64,000 nucleotides of DNA, taken from the NCBI RefSeq assembly GCF_024498355.1, contig NZ_CP101833.1, positions 2,895,001 through 2,959,000 of the forward strand, in the 5' to 3' direction. This document shows, one piece after another, positions 36,106 to 44,674 of the stretch. The notes below the pieces were generated by a model. The model saw only the letters and a list, made by a program, of their open reading frames with translations. It was not told where the DNA came from and did not search any database. How positions within the stretch are numbered: position 1 is the first letter of the stretch; each line of letters opens with the position of its first letter. Made by a program: the position numbers and the translations under genes. This DNA comes from Bacillus pumilus. Its GTDB lineage: Bacteria; Bacillota; Bacilli; Bacillales; Bacillaceae.

Positions 36106-36519
36106 TCAATCTTCTTTTGCATTTAACAGCAGCATACTGATGATGATAAGAATAAATGCAATAAGAGCCAATAGTGGAATGGTGATAAAACCAAACCAAT
36201 TCAGATAATCAAAGGAACAAGGAATGCCGCTGAGGCAAGGGCGAATCGATGCAAATCCTGGGATCTTTTGTTCCATATAATGATAGATGGAAAAGCCAGC
36301 ACCAATCACTGCCAAAGGCAGAACGTAGTACTTCACTTTGACATCGCCCCGGAATGTAGCAATTCCAAGTAAAAGCACGAGCGGGTACATGAAAATGCGC
36401 TGAAACCAGCACAGATCGCATGGGATAAACTTCTTTACTTCACTTAAATACAGGCTGCTCATCGTCGCAACGATAGAGACGATCCAAGCGCTGTATAAGT
36501 AAATCAGCTTATTCTTCAT
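36106..36519 (-). CDS. bdbC: Disulfide-generating membrane oxidoreductase (DsbB-like)
   Basis: 137 residues, four membrane helices. Two redox cysteine pairs: C34/C37 (IPCDLCW) and C95/C101 (RPCLSGIPC), as in DsbB. It passes electrons from BdbD to quinones. The ATG overlaps the bdbD stop (ATGA). In Bacillus the pair is needed for folding ComGC/ComEC during competence and other secreted disulfide proteins. Confidence 0.93.
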   Translation of the reverse strand: MKNKLIYLYSAWIVSIVATMSSLYLSEVKKFIPCDLCWFQRIFMYPLVLLLGIATFRGDVKVKYYVLPLAVIGAGFSIYHYMEQKIPGFASIRPCLSGIPCSFDYLNWFGFITIPLLALIAFILIIISMLLLNAKED

Positions 36520-37202
36520 GATTTTTTCCCTTTGAGTTCCTGATCGATTAATTCCTTGATTTCATCATAGTCATAAAAGTTTTGGACTTGTTTATTATTA
36601 ATATAAATCGTTGGTGTTGAATTGACTTTATATTTGTTCACAAGCTGATCGTCCGTGTTCAGCTCCGGCTGATACGTTTTCTTCGATAAGTTGTCTTTGA
36701 GCTTGTCCGTATCAATTTTTGTTGTCTTTTTCGCTAGTTCAGTCAGCTTAGCAGGTGTTACCCACTCTGCTTCACTATCTGGCTGTGCGTCATAGACAGC
36801 TTCATGAAATGCCCAGAAGTTTTTTGGGTCTTCCTTCCACACTTCTTCAGAAGCGAGTGCTGCTAACACTGCGCCATCTCCATGAACAGGCAGTGGTAAG
36901 TTAATAAACGAGAAAGATACATCGCCTTTATCTATGTAGTCTGCTTTCAGTTTCGGGAAAATGTCTGTTTCAAATGATTTACATGACGGACATTTGTAGT
37001 CCCCAAACTCGACGATTTGCACCGCTGCGTTTTTGTCCCCCATGACAGGCTGTCCTTTAATAGAAGGCTTACTGTCAACTGTTTGTGCTTCTTGGCTGTT
37101 ATTGTTCCCAATCACAACAAATAGACCGATGAGAAGAGCTGCGACGATGGTTAAAATGACAGCAAATTTAATGGATGAAGATTGATTATTTTTTTTACTC
37201 AC
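36516..37202 (-). CDS. bdbD: Thiol-disulfide oxidoreductase (DsbA-like)
   Basis: 228 residues. One N-terminal membrane anchor (~12-31), then a thioredoxin fold with active site C71-P-S-C74 (DYKCPSCKSF), an inserted helical domain, and the cis-Pro loop NSTPTIYINNK. Extracytoplasmic oxidase that forms disulfides in secreted proteins and is reoxidised by BdbC. GTG start. Confidence 0.93.
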   Translation of the reverse strand: MSKKNNQSSSIKFAVILTIVAALLIGLFVVIGNNNSQEAQTVDSKPSIKGQPVMGDKNAAVQIVEFGDYKCPSCKSFETDIFPKLKADYIDKGDVSFSFINLPLPVHGDGAVLAALASEEVWKEDPKNFWAFHEAVYDAQPDSEAEWVTPAKLTELAKKTTKIDTDKLKDNLSKKTYQPELNTDDQLVNKYKVNSTPTIYINNKQVQNFYDYDEIKELIDQELKGKKS

Positions 37203-37345
37203 AAAAGCACCTACCTTATCTTTTTCATTCCTTAAAAAAAGAAAAAGGATAATAGCTTAGAAAAATGCCATTATCCAACTTCTTCTATTTTAACAAGAGG
37301 GGGGCCATTATGAAAGGTGGTATTCATGAATTTTTCCTTACAGTT

Positions 37346-39445
37346 TTATTTCATGACCCTCATCGCATTTAAAACAGCCAGTACGGTAACACCCACATCT
37401 GAAAAGACTGCTTCCCACATGGTCGCAATACCAAATGCACCAAGTAAGAGGAAAACTGCTTTGACGCCAAGAGCAAATGCGATATTCTGCCATACAATCG
37501 CTCTTGTTCTTTTAGCGACTGCAATGGCTTCTGCTACCTTTGATGGCTGATCTGTCATGATCACGATATCAGCCGCCTCTACAGCTGCATCTGAACCAAG
37601 CCCGCCCATTGCAATTCCTATGTCTGCTCTTGCTAATACCGGTGTATCATTAATGCCATCCCCTACAAATAATAATTTTTCTTGAGGGGCTTTTTTCTGA
37701 TCGATTTCTTCTAATTTCGTTACTTTATCCTGTGGCAATAATTCAGTATGCACTTCGTCAATACCAATTTGCTGGGCGACCGCAGTCCCTACTTGTTTGG
37801 CATCACCAGTGAGCATGACTGTTTTAATCCCAGACGCTTTTAATGCAGAGACTGCTTCGGTCGCATCATCCTTTAATTCATCTGCAATCAAAATAGATCC
37901 GGCAAACTCACCGTTTATTGCCATGTACACAACGGTTCCGCTTCGTTTTTCTTTTTCAAACGCAATGCCTTCTCTTTCCATTAAGCGGTGATTTCCAGCT
38001 AATACATGGACACCGCTTATCGTGGCTTTAATTCCATGTCCAGCAATATCCTCATATGCTTCAATCTGGCTCTCATCAAGTGGTGAACCGTAAGCAGCTT
38101 TAATTGATTCTGCAATCGGGTGCGAGGAATGGGCTTCTGCCAGAGCCGCAAAAGAAAGCAGTTCCTCTTTTGAGCACTTGTCACTCGTTGTCACGATATT
38201 GGTCACCGTAAAGTTCCCTTTTGTGAGTGTGCCAGTTTTATCAAATACAGCATAGCGCACAGAGTTCAGTGCTTCTAAATAGTTACTGCCTTTCACAAGA
38301 ATGCCTCGTTTAGATGCCGCACCGATTCCACCGAAGAATCCTAATGGGATGGAGACAACTAGTGCACAAGGACAAGAGATCACGAGAAAGACGAGCGCCC
38401 GGTAAACCCAGTCAGACAATTGTGCTGATGGAATGAGGAGCGGCGGCATAAAGGCAAGCAATACTGCTAGCACGACGACCGCAGGTGTATAATATTTTGC
38501 GAACTTTGTGATAAAGTTTTCTGTCTGTGCTTTTCGGCTGCTCGCATTCTCCACCAAATCTAAAATCTTCGTAACAGCCGATTCGCTTAGCTCTTTTTGT
38601 ACTTCAATTTCAAGAATCCCGTTTTGATTCACAAATCCTGCAAGAACTTCTTTTCCTGCTTCTACATCTCGAGGAACGGATTCCCCTGTTAATGCAGAGG
38701 TATCCACGAGTGAATAACCTTCAATGACAAGTCCGTCCAGCGGAATTTTCTCACCCGGTTTGACGACGATGCGGTCACCCGCTTTTACTTCTTCCGGCTT
38801 TACTCTTTTCGTTTCATGTCCCACTTTGAGATTCGCATATTCAGGGCGAATATTCATTAATTCACTAATCGATCGTCTTGAACGATTCACTGCCGCTCCT
38901 TGGAAGAGCTCTCCAATTTGGTAAAACAGCATGACAGCTAGTGCCTCTGGATATTGCTGAATGACAAAAGCACCAACGGTTGCAATGGTCATTAAAAAGT
39001 TCTCATCAAATACTTGGCCGCGCACGATATTTTTCAGCGCTTTAAAGACGACATCACCGCCGACTAGTAAATACGCTGCGAAAAACATGACGAACTTCAG
39101 CAAACCATCTTCAGGTATAAAATAGGCAGCTGTTCCAATCACAGCACCGCCAATTAATTTCAGCACAATCGTTTTTAAGTTCTTTGTCCCATGATCATGA
39201 TCGTGATGATGTCCTTCTTCTTTTGGTGATACACTCACATGAGGTTCAATGGACTGAACGGTTTTCACAATACGCTTTGACATTGTTTCTTGTTTATCTG
39301 CATGTGTGACAGTCAATGTGCCTGTCGCAAAATTAACAGAGCATGCTTCAACTCCATCCATTTTGCTGACACCTGTTTCGATTTTACGTGCACAGTTGCC
39401 GCAATCAAGACCGCTTAATACGTATTCATCTTTCATCTTTTTCAT
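37346..39445 (-). CDS. cadA: Cd2+/Zn2+/Co2+-exporting P1B-type ATPase
   Basis: About 699 residues from ATG 39445 (AAAGGTGAG upstream; the in-frame ATG at 39574 would take in the operator and promoter). One HMA domain with C15/C18 (LDCGNCARK), then a His-rich stretch HHHDHDHG near 80. Membrane motif SCPCALV, phosphorylation site DKTGTLTKG, TGES, HP locus HSSHPIAESI, and the GDGINDTP hinge. Exports Cd/Zn/Co. Regulated by an ArsR-type repressor judging by the operator upstream. Confidence 0.93.
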   Translation of the reverse strand: MKKMKDEYVLSGLDCGNCARKIETGVSKMDGVEACSVNFATGTLTVTHADKQETMSKRIVKTVQSIEPHVSVSPKEEGHHHDHDHGTKNLKTIVLKLIGGAVIGTAAYFIPEDGLLKFVMFFAAYLLVGGDVVFKALKNIVRGQVFDENFLMTIATVGAFVIQQYPEALAVMLFYQIGELFQGAAVNRSRRSISELMNIRPEYANLKVGHETKRVKPEEVKAGDRIVVKPGEKIPLDGLVIEGYSLVDTSALTGESVPRDVEAGKEVLAGFVNQNGILEIEVQKELSESAVTKILDLVENASSRKAQTENFITKFAKYYTPAVVVLAVLLAFMPPLLIPSAQLSDWVYRALVFLVISCPCALVVSIPLGFFGGIGAASKRGILVKGSNYLEALNSVRYAVFDKTGTLTKGNFTVTNIVTTSDKCSKEELLSFAALAEAHSSHPIAESIKAAYGSPLDESQIEAYEDIAGHGIKATISGVHVLAGNHRLMEREGIAFEKEKRSGTVVYMAINGEFAGSILIADELKDDATEAVSALKASGIKTVMLTGDAKQVGTAVAQQIGIDEVHTELLPQDKVTKLEEIDQKKAPQEKLLFVGDGINDTPVLARADIGIAMGGLGSDAAVEAADIVIMTDQPSKVAEAIAVAKRTRAIVWQNIAFALGVKAVFLLLGAFGIATMWEAVFSDVGVTVLAVLNAMRVMK

Positions 39446-39515
39446 GTTCTCACCTTTTTCTATATAAGTAGCCTTCCCTGATTCAATCAAACCTATATCA
39501 GATACTATGGATGTT

Positions 39516-39581
39516 ATATATGAGCACATATTCATATATTGAATTACCCTTATTATATGTGGAGATCTGATCAACTGTCAA
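39516..39581 (-). promoter_or_regulatory. cadA promoter with ArsR-type (CzrA/CadC) operator
   Basis: TTGACA (39576-39581) - 18 bp - TATAAT (39552-39557) on the minus strand. From 39516 to 39539, just downstream of the -10, the arms ATATATGA and TCATATAT face each other across 8 bases. The 24 bp palindrome covers the transcription start and has the TGA-TCA core of ArsR/SmtB metal sensors, so CzrA is the likely repressor. Confidence 0.7.
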
Positions 39582-39720
39582 TCATTTATGAGCAAATAAT
39601 TGTTTTTTTGTGTTCAATGCTGTTTCGTGGATTTTCAATAAACCAAGCTCATGTCCCCCGCTCGTCGCATAACATAGAAACGATCGTTTGACCTCTAACG
39701 AAATAAGTACAGCATTTCTC

Positions 39721-39774
39721 TTTACAAAAGAAGGACATACGCTTAGAATGAAATAAAAGTTTCCTTAAGGAAAC
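39721..39774 (+). promoter_or_regulatory. Mn transporter promoter with MntR box
   Basis: TTTACA (39721-39726) - 17 bp - TAGAAT (39744-39749). GTTTCCTTAAGGAAAC at 39759-39774 is a perfect palindrome identical in style to the MntR operators of B. subtilis mntH and mntA (TTTGCCTTAAGGAAACT), placed at about +3 to +19. A half-like site CTTTAGGAAACG occurs at 39835-39846. Predicts Mn2+-dependent repression. Confidence 0.8.
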
Positions 39775-39874
39775 AAATTAGCGTTAGTCAATCATTTCAT
39801 CCTTTAGTCAAAATTATTTAATGTATGCATATATCTTTAGGAAACGCAATGATGATTGAAAGGGGCCGCAAGAG

Positions 39875-40618
39875 ATGTCAAATGCTTTAACAATCGACCG
39901 TCTATATGTCTCATATCACGGACAAGATGCATTAGAAAACATCTCTCTTTCCATACAGGAAGGGACGATGACAGGAATCATTGGTCCAAATGGTGCCGGT
40001 AAATCGACTTTATTGAAAGCATGTTTGGATTTAATTGAAAAAGATCAAGGGAATATTCACTTTTTTGAACAGCCCTTTAAACAAGTCAGAAAACAGATCG
40101 CATATGTACCGCAGAGAAATGATCTAGACTGGACATTTCCTATTCATGTACTGGATACCGTTCTACTTGGAACATATCCGAAGCTTGGACTAATGAAACG
40201 ACCCAAAAAAGAAGACCGAGCCTATGCATACCATTGCTTAGAAAAAGTCGGGATGCAGGACTTTGCCAAAAGGCAGATCGGTGAATTATCCGGCGGTCAG
40301 CAGCAGCGTGTCTTCCTTGCAAGAGCACTTGCTCAAAACGCACAGCTCTTTTGTTTGGATGAACCTTTTGTCGGGATTGATATGACAAGTGAAGAAACGA
40401 TGATTCGCATTTTGAAGGAATTACGAGATGAAGGGAAAACCATTCTGGTCGTCCACCATGATTTAAGTAAGGCCGATGATTACTTCAGTCACCTCGTTCT
40501 TTTAAATAAAAAACTGATCAAGGCAGGACCTGTACACGACATCCTTCTTCCAGAGGTGATGCTAAAGGCGTATGAAACGCAGCTACCATTCTTAAAATCA
40601 GCAGGAGGAGACGTGTAA
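39875..40618 (+). CDS. mntB: Manganese ABC transporter ATP-binding protein
   Basis: 247 residues. Walker A GPNGAGKST (~35-43), signature LSGGQQQRVF, Walker B LFCLDEPFVGID, H-loop VVHHDLSKA; the family is the MntB/ZnuC/PsaB group. The MntR box upstream and the MntA-like binding protein downstream support Mn2+. First of three coupled genes in the order ATPase-permease-binding protein. Confidence 0.85.
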   Translation: MSNALTIDRLYVSYHGQDALENISLSIQEGTMTGIIGPNGAGKSTLLKACLDLIEKDQGNIHFFEQPFKQVRKQIAYVPQRNDLDWTFPIHVLDTVLLGTYPKLGLMKRPKKEDRAYAYHCLEKVGMQDFAKRQIGELSGGQQQRVFLARALAQNAQLFCLDEPFVGIDMTSEETMIRILKELRDEGKTILVVHHDLSKADDYFSHLVLLNKKLIKAGPVHDILLPEVMLKAYETQLPFLKSAGGDV

Positions 40619-41490
40619 TGGAATTCTTAACCGGACTCTTTGAGTATGCGTTTTTACAAAAAGCGTTATTTACATCCGTCATGGTAGGCATTATTTGCGG
40701 TGTCATTGGCTGCTTTATCATTTTACGAGGCATGGCACTGATGGGAGATGCCATTTCACACGCCGTGCTGCCAGGTGTCGCCATCTCTTATATGCTAGGG
40801 ATTAACTTTTTTTTCGGAGCCGTCTTAACTGGTGTGCTAACAGCGATTGGCATCGGATATGTCAGTCAAAACAGCCGCATTAAAAATGATTCTGCCATCG
40901 GCATTGTATTCACCGCCTTTTTTTCAATTGGGATCATTCTCATTACATTTTTGAAAAGTTCCAGTGATTTATATCATATCTTGTTTGGAAACGTACTAGC
41001 TGTTCGTTCCTCTGATATGTGGATTACGCTCGGAATCGGCATTTTTATTTTACTGGCCGTCATCGTGTTCTACAAAGAACTGCTCATTAGTTCATTTGAT
41101 CCGGTCATTTCTTCTGTTTACGGTTTACCAAATCGAATGATCCATTATTTTCTCATGACATTATTGACCCTTGTAACCGTCGCGTCGCTGCAAACCGTTG
41201 GTATTATTCTTGTCGTTGCGATGCTTATTACGCCGGCCGCCACCGCTTATCTCTTGACAGACCGGCTATGGATCATGATTTATTTATCTGCTTTTTTCGG
41301 TGCCGTTTCTGCCATCGTGGGACTTGGGCTGAGTTTTACGTATAACTTGTCGTCTGGTGCTTCCATCGTGCTAGTCGCGACCATTTTATTCGGCAGTGCC
41401 TTTATCTTTTCACCAAAGCAAGGTATTTTATGGAGATCATTAAAATCTAAACGAAAACGAACGCAGTTAAAAAAGGAAGCGTCTATGTAA
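40618..41490 (+). CDS. mntC: Manganese ABC transporter permease
   Basis: 290 residues, eight to nine membrane helices, ABC-3 family; [27 protein letters not shown] and [24 protein letters not shown] are the family signatures. The ATG overlaps the previous stop (TAATG). Only one permease gene is present, so it would work as a homodimer, unlike the two-permease mntABCD of B. subtilis. Confidence 0.85.
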   Translation: MEFLTGLFEYAFLQKALFTSVMVGIICGVIGCFIILRGMALMGDAISHAVLPGVAISYMLGINFFFGAVLTGVLTAIGIGYVSQNSRIKNDSAIGIVFTAFFSIGIILITFLKSSSDLYHILFGNVLAVRSSDMWITLGIGIFILLAVIVFYKELLISSFDPVISSVYGLPNRMIHYFLMTLLTLVTVASLQTVGIILVVAMLITPAATAYLLTDRLWIMIYLSAFFGAVSAIVGLGLSFTYNLSSGASIVLVATILFGSAFIFSPKQGILWRSLKSKRKRTQLKKEASM

Positions 41491-41503
41491 AAGGAGGAAC
41501 TAT

Positions 41504-42442
41504 ATGAAGAAGGTATTTGCAATCCGTTTGACCGCAGTATTCATTGCCCTTATGGTGATCGCAGGTTGTTCTACTCAACAAAATCATTCCGGCAAAGATG
41601 ATGGCAAAATAAAAGTTGTCACGACCTATTCCATTCTTTATGACATCGTGAAGGAAGTAGGCGGACAGCATGTCTCTATTCACAGCATTGTTCCCATTGG
41701 TACAGACCCACATGAATTCGACCCACTGCCAAAGGATGTTCAGCATACGACGGATGCAGACCTTGTTCTATACAATGGCTTAAACCTCGAAACAGGGAAT
41801 GGCTGGTTTCAAAAGCTGCTTGAATCGAGCGGCAAGAACGGGGATAATGCCCCTGTAGCCGAATTGAGTAAGGGCGTCAAAGTAAAGCATTTATCTTCAA
41901 AAGGGCTGGAAAGTCAGCAGGACCCCCATGCCTGGCTGAATGTTGCAAATGGCATTATTTATGCACAAAATGCCCGGGATGCGCTCATTCAAGCGGACCC
42001 CGAGCATAAAGAGGATTACGAAAAAAATGCAGACGCCTACATCAAGAAGCTTCAAGCTCTTCATCATGAAGCAAAAGACAAGTTTGATCAGCTGCCAAAA
42101 GACAAAAAACTCCTTGTCACAAGTGAGGGAGCATTCAAGTATTTTGCAGATGCGTATGGACTGAAAGCGGGCTACATTTGGGAGATCAATACAGAAAGCG
42201 AAGGAACACCTGGACAAATGAAACGCATCATTCATTTTGTCAAAGATCATCAAGTTCCTGCTCTCTTTCTTGAAACAAGTGTAGATAAACGCAGCCTTGA
42301 AAGCCTTTCTGAAGAAACTGGAGTTCCGATTAAGGGAAAAGTATTCACTGACTCCATTGGAAAGAAAGGTGAAGATGGAGACAGCTACTATAAGATGATG
42401 AAATGGAATATTGACACCATTTACAAAGGGTTGTCATCATGA
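41504..42442 (+). CDS. mntA: Manganese-binding lipoprotein (cluster A-I)
   Basis: 312 residues. Lipobox LMVIAGCS, then a PsaA/MntA fold with metal ligands in DPHEFDP (His), DPHAWLN (His), EINTESEGT (Glu) and [15 protein letters not shown] (Asp). The His-His-Glu-Asp set suits Mn2+ rather than the His-rich loop of Zn-binding ZnuA proteins. Strong site AAAGGAGG upstream. Last gene of the operon. Confidence 0.87.
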   Translation: MKKVFAIRLTAVFIALMVIAGCSTQQNHSGKDDGKIKVVTTYSILYDIVKEVGGQHVSIHSIVPIGTDPHEFDPLPKDVQHTTDADLVLYNGLNLETGNGWFQKLLESSGKNGDNAPVAELSKGVKVKHLSSKGLESQQDPHAWLNVANGIIYAQNARDALIQADPEHKEDYEKNADAYIKKLQALHHEAKDKFDQLPKDKKLLVTSEGAFKYFADAYGLKAGYIWEINTESEGTPGQMKRIIHFVKDHQVPALFLETSVDKRSLESLSEETGVPIKGKVFTDSIGKKGEDGDSYYKMMKWNIDTIYKGLSS

Positions 42443-42443
42443 G

Positions 42444-42476
42444 AAAAGACAGGTGGAGTGAGTCCGCCTGTCTTTT
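42444..42476. terminator. Terminator of the Mn transporter operon
   Basis: AAAAGACAGGTGGA-gtgag-TCCGCCTGTCTTTT, one wobble, between convergent genes. Confidence 0.9.
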
Positions 42477-42479
42477 CTG

Positions 42480-43037
42480 TTAGCCTGCCATATTTTGTGG
42501 ATGTTTTTTCGGCCAAATCACATAACTGATGCTAATGAGGAAATCAACGATTAAGACCATTCCCCACACATAGGCAAGCTGCATCAATGATTCGGTTCGT
42601 TCTGGTGCTTGAATGAGAAAGGTGAGCCCAAAAAGTAAACCGGCTCCGATGACCCAAGCAGCTAAATGCCTCACCCAGCTGACCATTTCATACATAGACC
42701 GCTCCTTGCCGTACTTTGGTTTTCCCTTTGGCTTTGGGCCTCCTGCAAATCGATAAGCGAAGCGAGCATCTGCCCATTTCACCATTTGGTGCCCAAAGGC
42801 GAGACTCACACCAATATAAACAGCCGCAAGTCCGTGGATGACACTCGCCACCGCCCCTTGCCTTAAATCCATATAAGTAGCCGCAAGAAGGACCAGATCC
42901 AAAATCGGCGTACAGATCAGGAAGAAAGCTCCCCACTTTTTCTGTCTAAACACATAACGCAGCGTTAAACCCATTAGAATAAACAGCCAAAAACCAATCT
43001 CACATGCCACAATCAATAACCCAATCAATATTCCCAC
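42480..43037 (-). CDS. Five- or six-helix membrane protein, unknown; paired with a TetR regulator
   Basis: 185 residues. Hydrophobic helices at ~5-25, 35-55, 65-85, 122-142 and 152-172, with a basic loop PKPKGKPKYGKERS near 100-113. I recognise it as a conserved Bacillus membrane protein but cannot name a function. It is divergent from the TetR gene, and the operator palindromes in the 79 bp between them lie in its promoter, so it is the likely target. An export or sensing role is possible. Confidence 0.7.
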   Translation of the reverse strand: MGILIGLLIVACEIGFWLFILMGLTLRYVFRQKKWGAFFLICTPILDLVLLAATYMDLRQGAVASVIHGLAAVYIGVSLAFGHQMVKWADARFAYRFAGGPKPKGKPKYGKERSMYEMVSWVRHLAAWVIGAGLLFGLTFLIQAPERTESLMQLAYVWGMVLIVDFLISISYVIWPKKHPQNMAG

Positions 43038-43044
43038 ACCCTTT

Positions 43045-43087
43045 TTAATACGATTGTATTAAATAAAATCTAACACAGTCGTATTAA
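43045..43087. promoter_or_regulatory. TetR-type operators in the divergent intergenic region
   Basis: Palindrome TTAATACGATTGTATTAA (43045-43062) and a degenerate second copy (43068-43087; minus strand TTTAATACGACTGTGTTA), ~25 bp apart. The TACGAYTGT core repeats, as expected for cooperative TetR dimer binding between divergent genes. Confidence 0.7.
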
Positions 43088-43116
43088 AAAAACAATAGCT
43101 GTGCTAAAATCAATAT

Positions 43117-43725
43117 ATGCCAAAAATCGTCGATCACCAAAAACAAAAACAAAAGGTCGCTCAAGCTGCGATGAGAGTGATTAAACAGGAGGGATTAGAG
43201 AACGCTTCTGTACGAAAAATAGCAGTAGAAGCTGGGATTTCTGCCGGCTCTATGCGGCATTATTTTTCCACACAGCAGGAGTTATTTCTTTTCTCTATGA
43301 ATCTGATTCAGGAAAGAGTCAAGGAACGAATTGCAGGGCTTCCATTAAACGGTTCAACTAAAGAAAATATCCTCTCTTTATTGGAACAAGTCCTTCCACT
43401 TGATGAAGAACGAAGATTTGAAATGGAGGTGTGGCAGGCTTTTACGATTAAATCCCTGACTGAATCAGATTTACAGGCGCTCAATGCAGAAATGTATGAT
43501 GATCTTTTCCAAACCGTTCATGCTTGTTTAACGAAATTAAAAGAGGCTGAGCTGCTGCTAGAGCATACCGATCTTTTACTGGAGACAGAAAGGCTTTATG
43601 CGGTCGTCAATGGGCTTGCTTTGAATGGAATCTTACAGCCTCACCGTCTACCGCCTCAGCTCATGCGCTCCGTGCTGGAGATGCATCTGCAATCCATCAC
43701 AAAAAAAGACATGCCTCCGCAATAG
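43117..43725 (+). CDS. TetR-family transcriptional regulator
   Basis: 202 residues. N-terminal helix-turn-helix VAQAAMRVIKQEGLENASVRKIAVEAGISAGS..RHYF (~12-48), then an all-helical ligand domain. The start lacks a ribosome site, and a -10-like TAAAAT ends 6 bases before the ATG, so the message may be leaderless. Probably represses itself and the divergent membrane protein. Ligand unknown. Confidence 0.85.
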   Translation: MPKIVDHQKQKQKVAQAAMRVIKQEGLENASVRKIAVEAGISAGSMRHYFSTQQELFLFSMNLIQERVKERIAGLPLNGSTKENILSLLEQVLPLDEERRFEMEVWQAFTIKSLTESDLQALNAEMYDDLFQTVHACLTKLKEAELLLEHTDLLLETERLYAVVNGLALNGILQPHRLPPQLMRSVLEMHLQSITKKDMPPQ

Positions 43726-43743
43726 GAGAACATGTCTTTTTTT
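43701..43743. terminator. Bidirectional terminator between tetR and glnL-like genes
   Basis: AAAAAAAGACATG / CATGTCTTTTTTT with a 17-base loop that contains the tetR stop codon. Confidence 0.8.
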
Positions 43744-44674
43744 AATCTTCCATAAAAATACGCTTTGCTTCGTAGTAGAGCACCTGCACAAATTTCTTCA
43801 CATTGATGCGGGTATGTTCTTCTCTCCCTCTTGTCTCTTTTGTCAATTCACTCATTTTCTTTCGTACAATGGTGAAATCGAAAAATTTAGATGCATAGTT
43901 TTCAAAGCTTGGATGGGAATAATCCGTTAACCCGAGCGATGCAATGTGTTTCAATGATTGGTTGATCGCTCGCCTTACCCTCTGTTCCGCTGCCTTCGCT
44001 TCTCTTGCGATGTCTGCTGATGTGTAAGGCTCATTTAATTTATCCTCCGTGATCCCGGTGAAAATGACCTTCAAAGAAGGAAAGGAATCGTGATGATCGG
44101 CATGCAGCGCTAGATACTGATCAGTAAAGAGAATCATATCTAATAAATCTTTCGACCCCTTCTCGCCGACAATCCCTAGCTCCGCCAATAAGAACTGACC
44201 TGCCTCTGCTAAGCTTTTCCCCCGCTGCTTCGTTTTCGTCTGGCCTCGCTGCTGGAACTGCATCGCCGATTTGAGCGAGTTCTGAATATTTTCAATCGAG
44301 TGCTCTAAATGAAGGCGTTCAATCATGAGATGGAGCACACTTAAGACTTCTACCCGATTGATCGGCTTTGTCACATAATACTCGACGCCAAGCGCATAGG
44401 CCTGTCCGATTAATTCCTTTGTTTCTACCTGTGACAGCATTAAGTATTTCCCATGAAACTCATCCTTGATTGCTCGAATCGTTTCAAGCCCGTCCTTTTC
44501 CGGCATCAGAAGATCAATACATAAGATATCAATGTGCAGATCATTTAAGTAGCTGGCAGTTAATTCTGCGCCATCCTCTGCTTCTCCAGCCACAATGCCA
44601 AGCTCTTCATCTTCAATGAGCTGAGCCAGTGAAGAACGAACGGCTTCATCATCATCGACAATAAAAAATCTCAT
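43742..44674 (-). CDS. GlnL-type (YcbB family) response regulator
   Basis: 310 residues. Receiver domain with D54 (ILCIDLLMPEKDG) and KPI switch, then a ~170-residue YcbB effector domain (AEAGQFLLAELGIVGEKG...; YTSADIAREAKAAEQRVRRAINQSLKHIASLGLTDY) with a helix-turn-helix. This effector type is rare; B. subtilis GlnL, which controls glutamine genes, is the reference. Its start overlaps the kinase stop by 4 bases. The gltT-aspA genes next door and the TTTTGT repeats before gltT indicate the target. Confidence 0.83.
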   Translation of the reverse strand: MRFFIVDDDEAVRSSLAQLIEDEELGIVAGEAEDGAELTASYLNDLHIDILCIDLLMPEKDGLETIRAIKDEFHGKYLMLSQVETKELIGQAYALGVEYYVTKPINRVEVLSVLHLMIERLHLEHSIENIQNSLKSAMQFQQRGQTKTKQRGKSLAEAGQFLLAELGIVGEKGSKDLLDMILFTDQYLALHADHHDSFPSLKVIFTGITEDKLNEPYTSADIAREAKAAEQRVRRAINQSLKHIASLGLTDYSHPSFENYASKFFDFTIVRKKMSELTKETRGREEHTRINVKKFVQVLYYEAKRIFMED

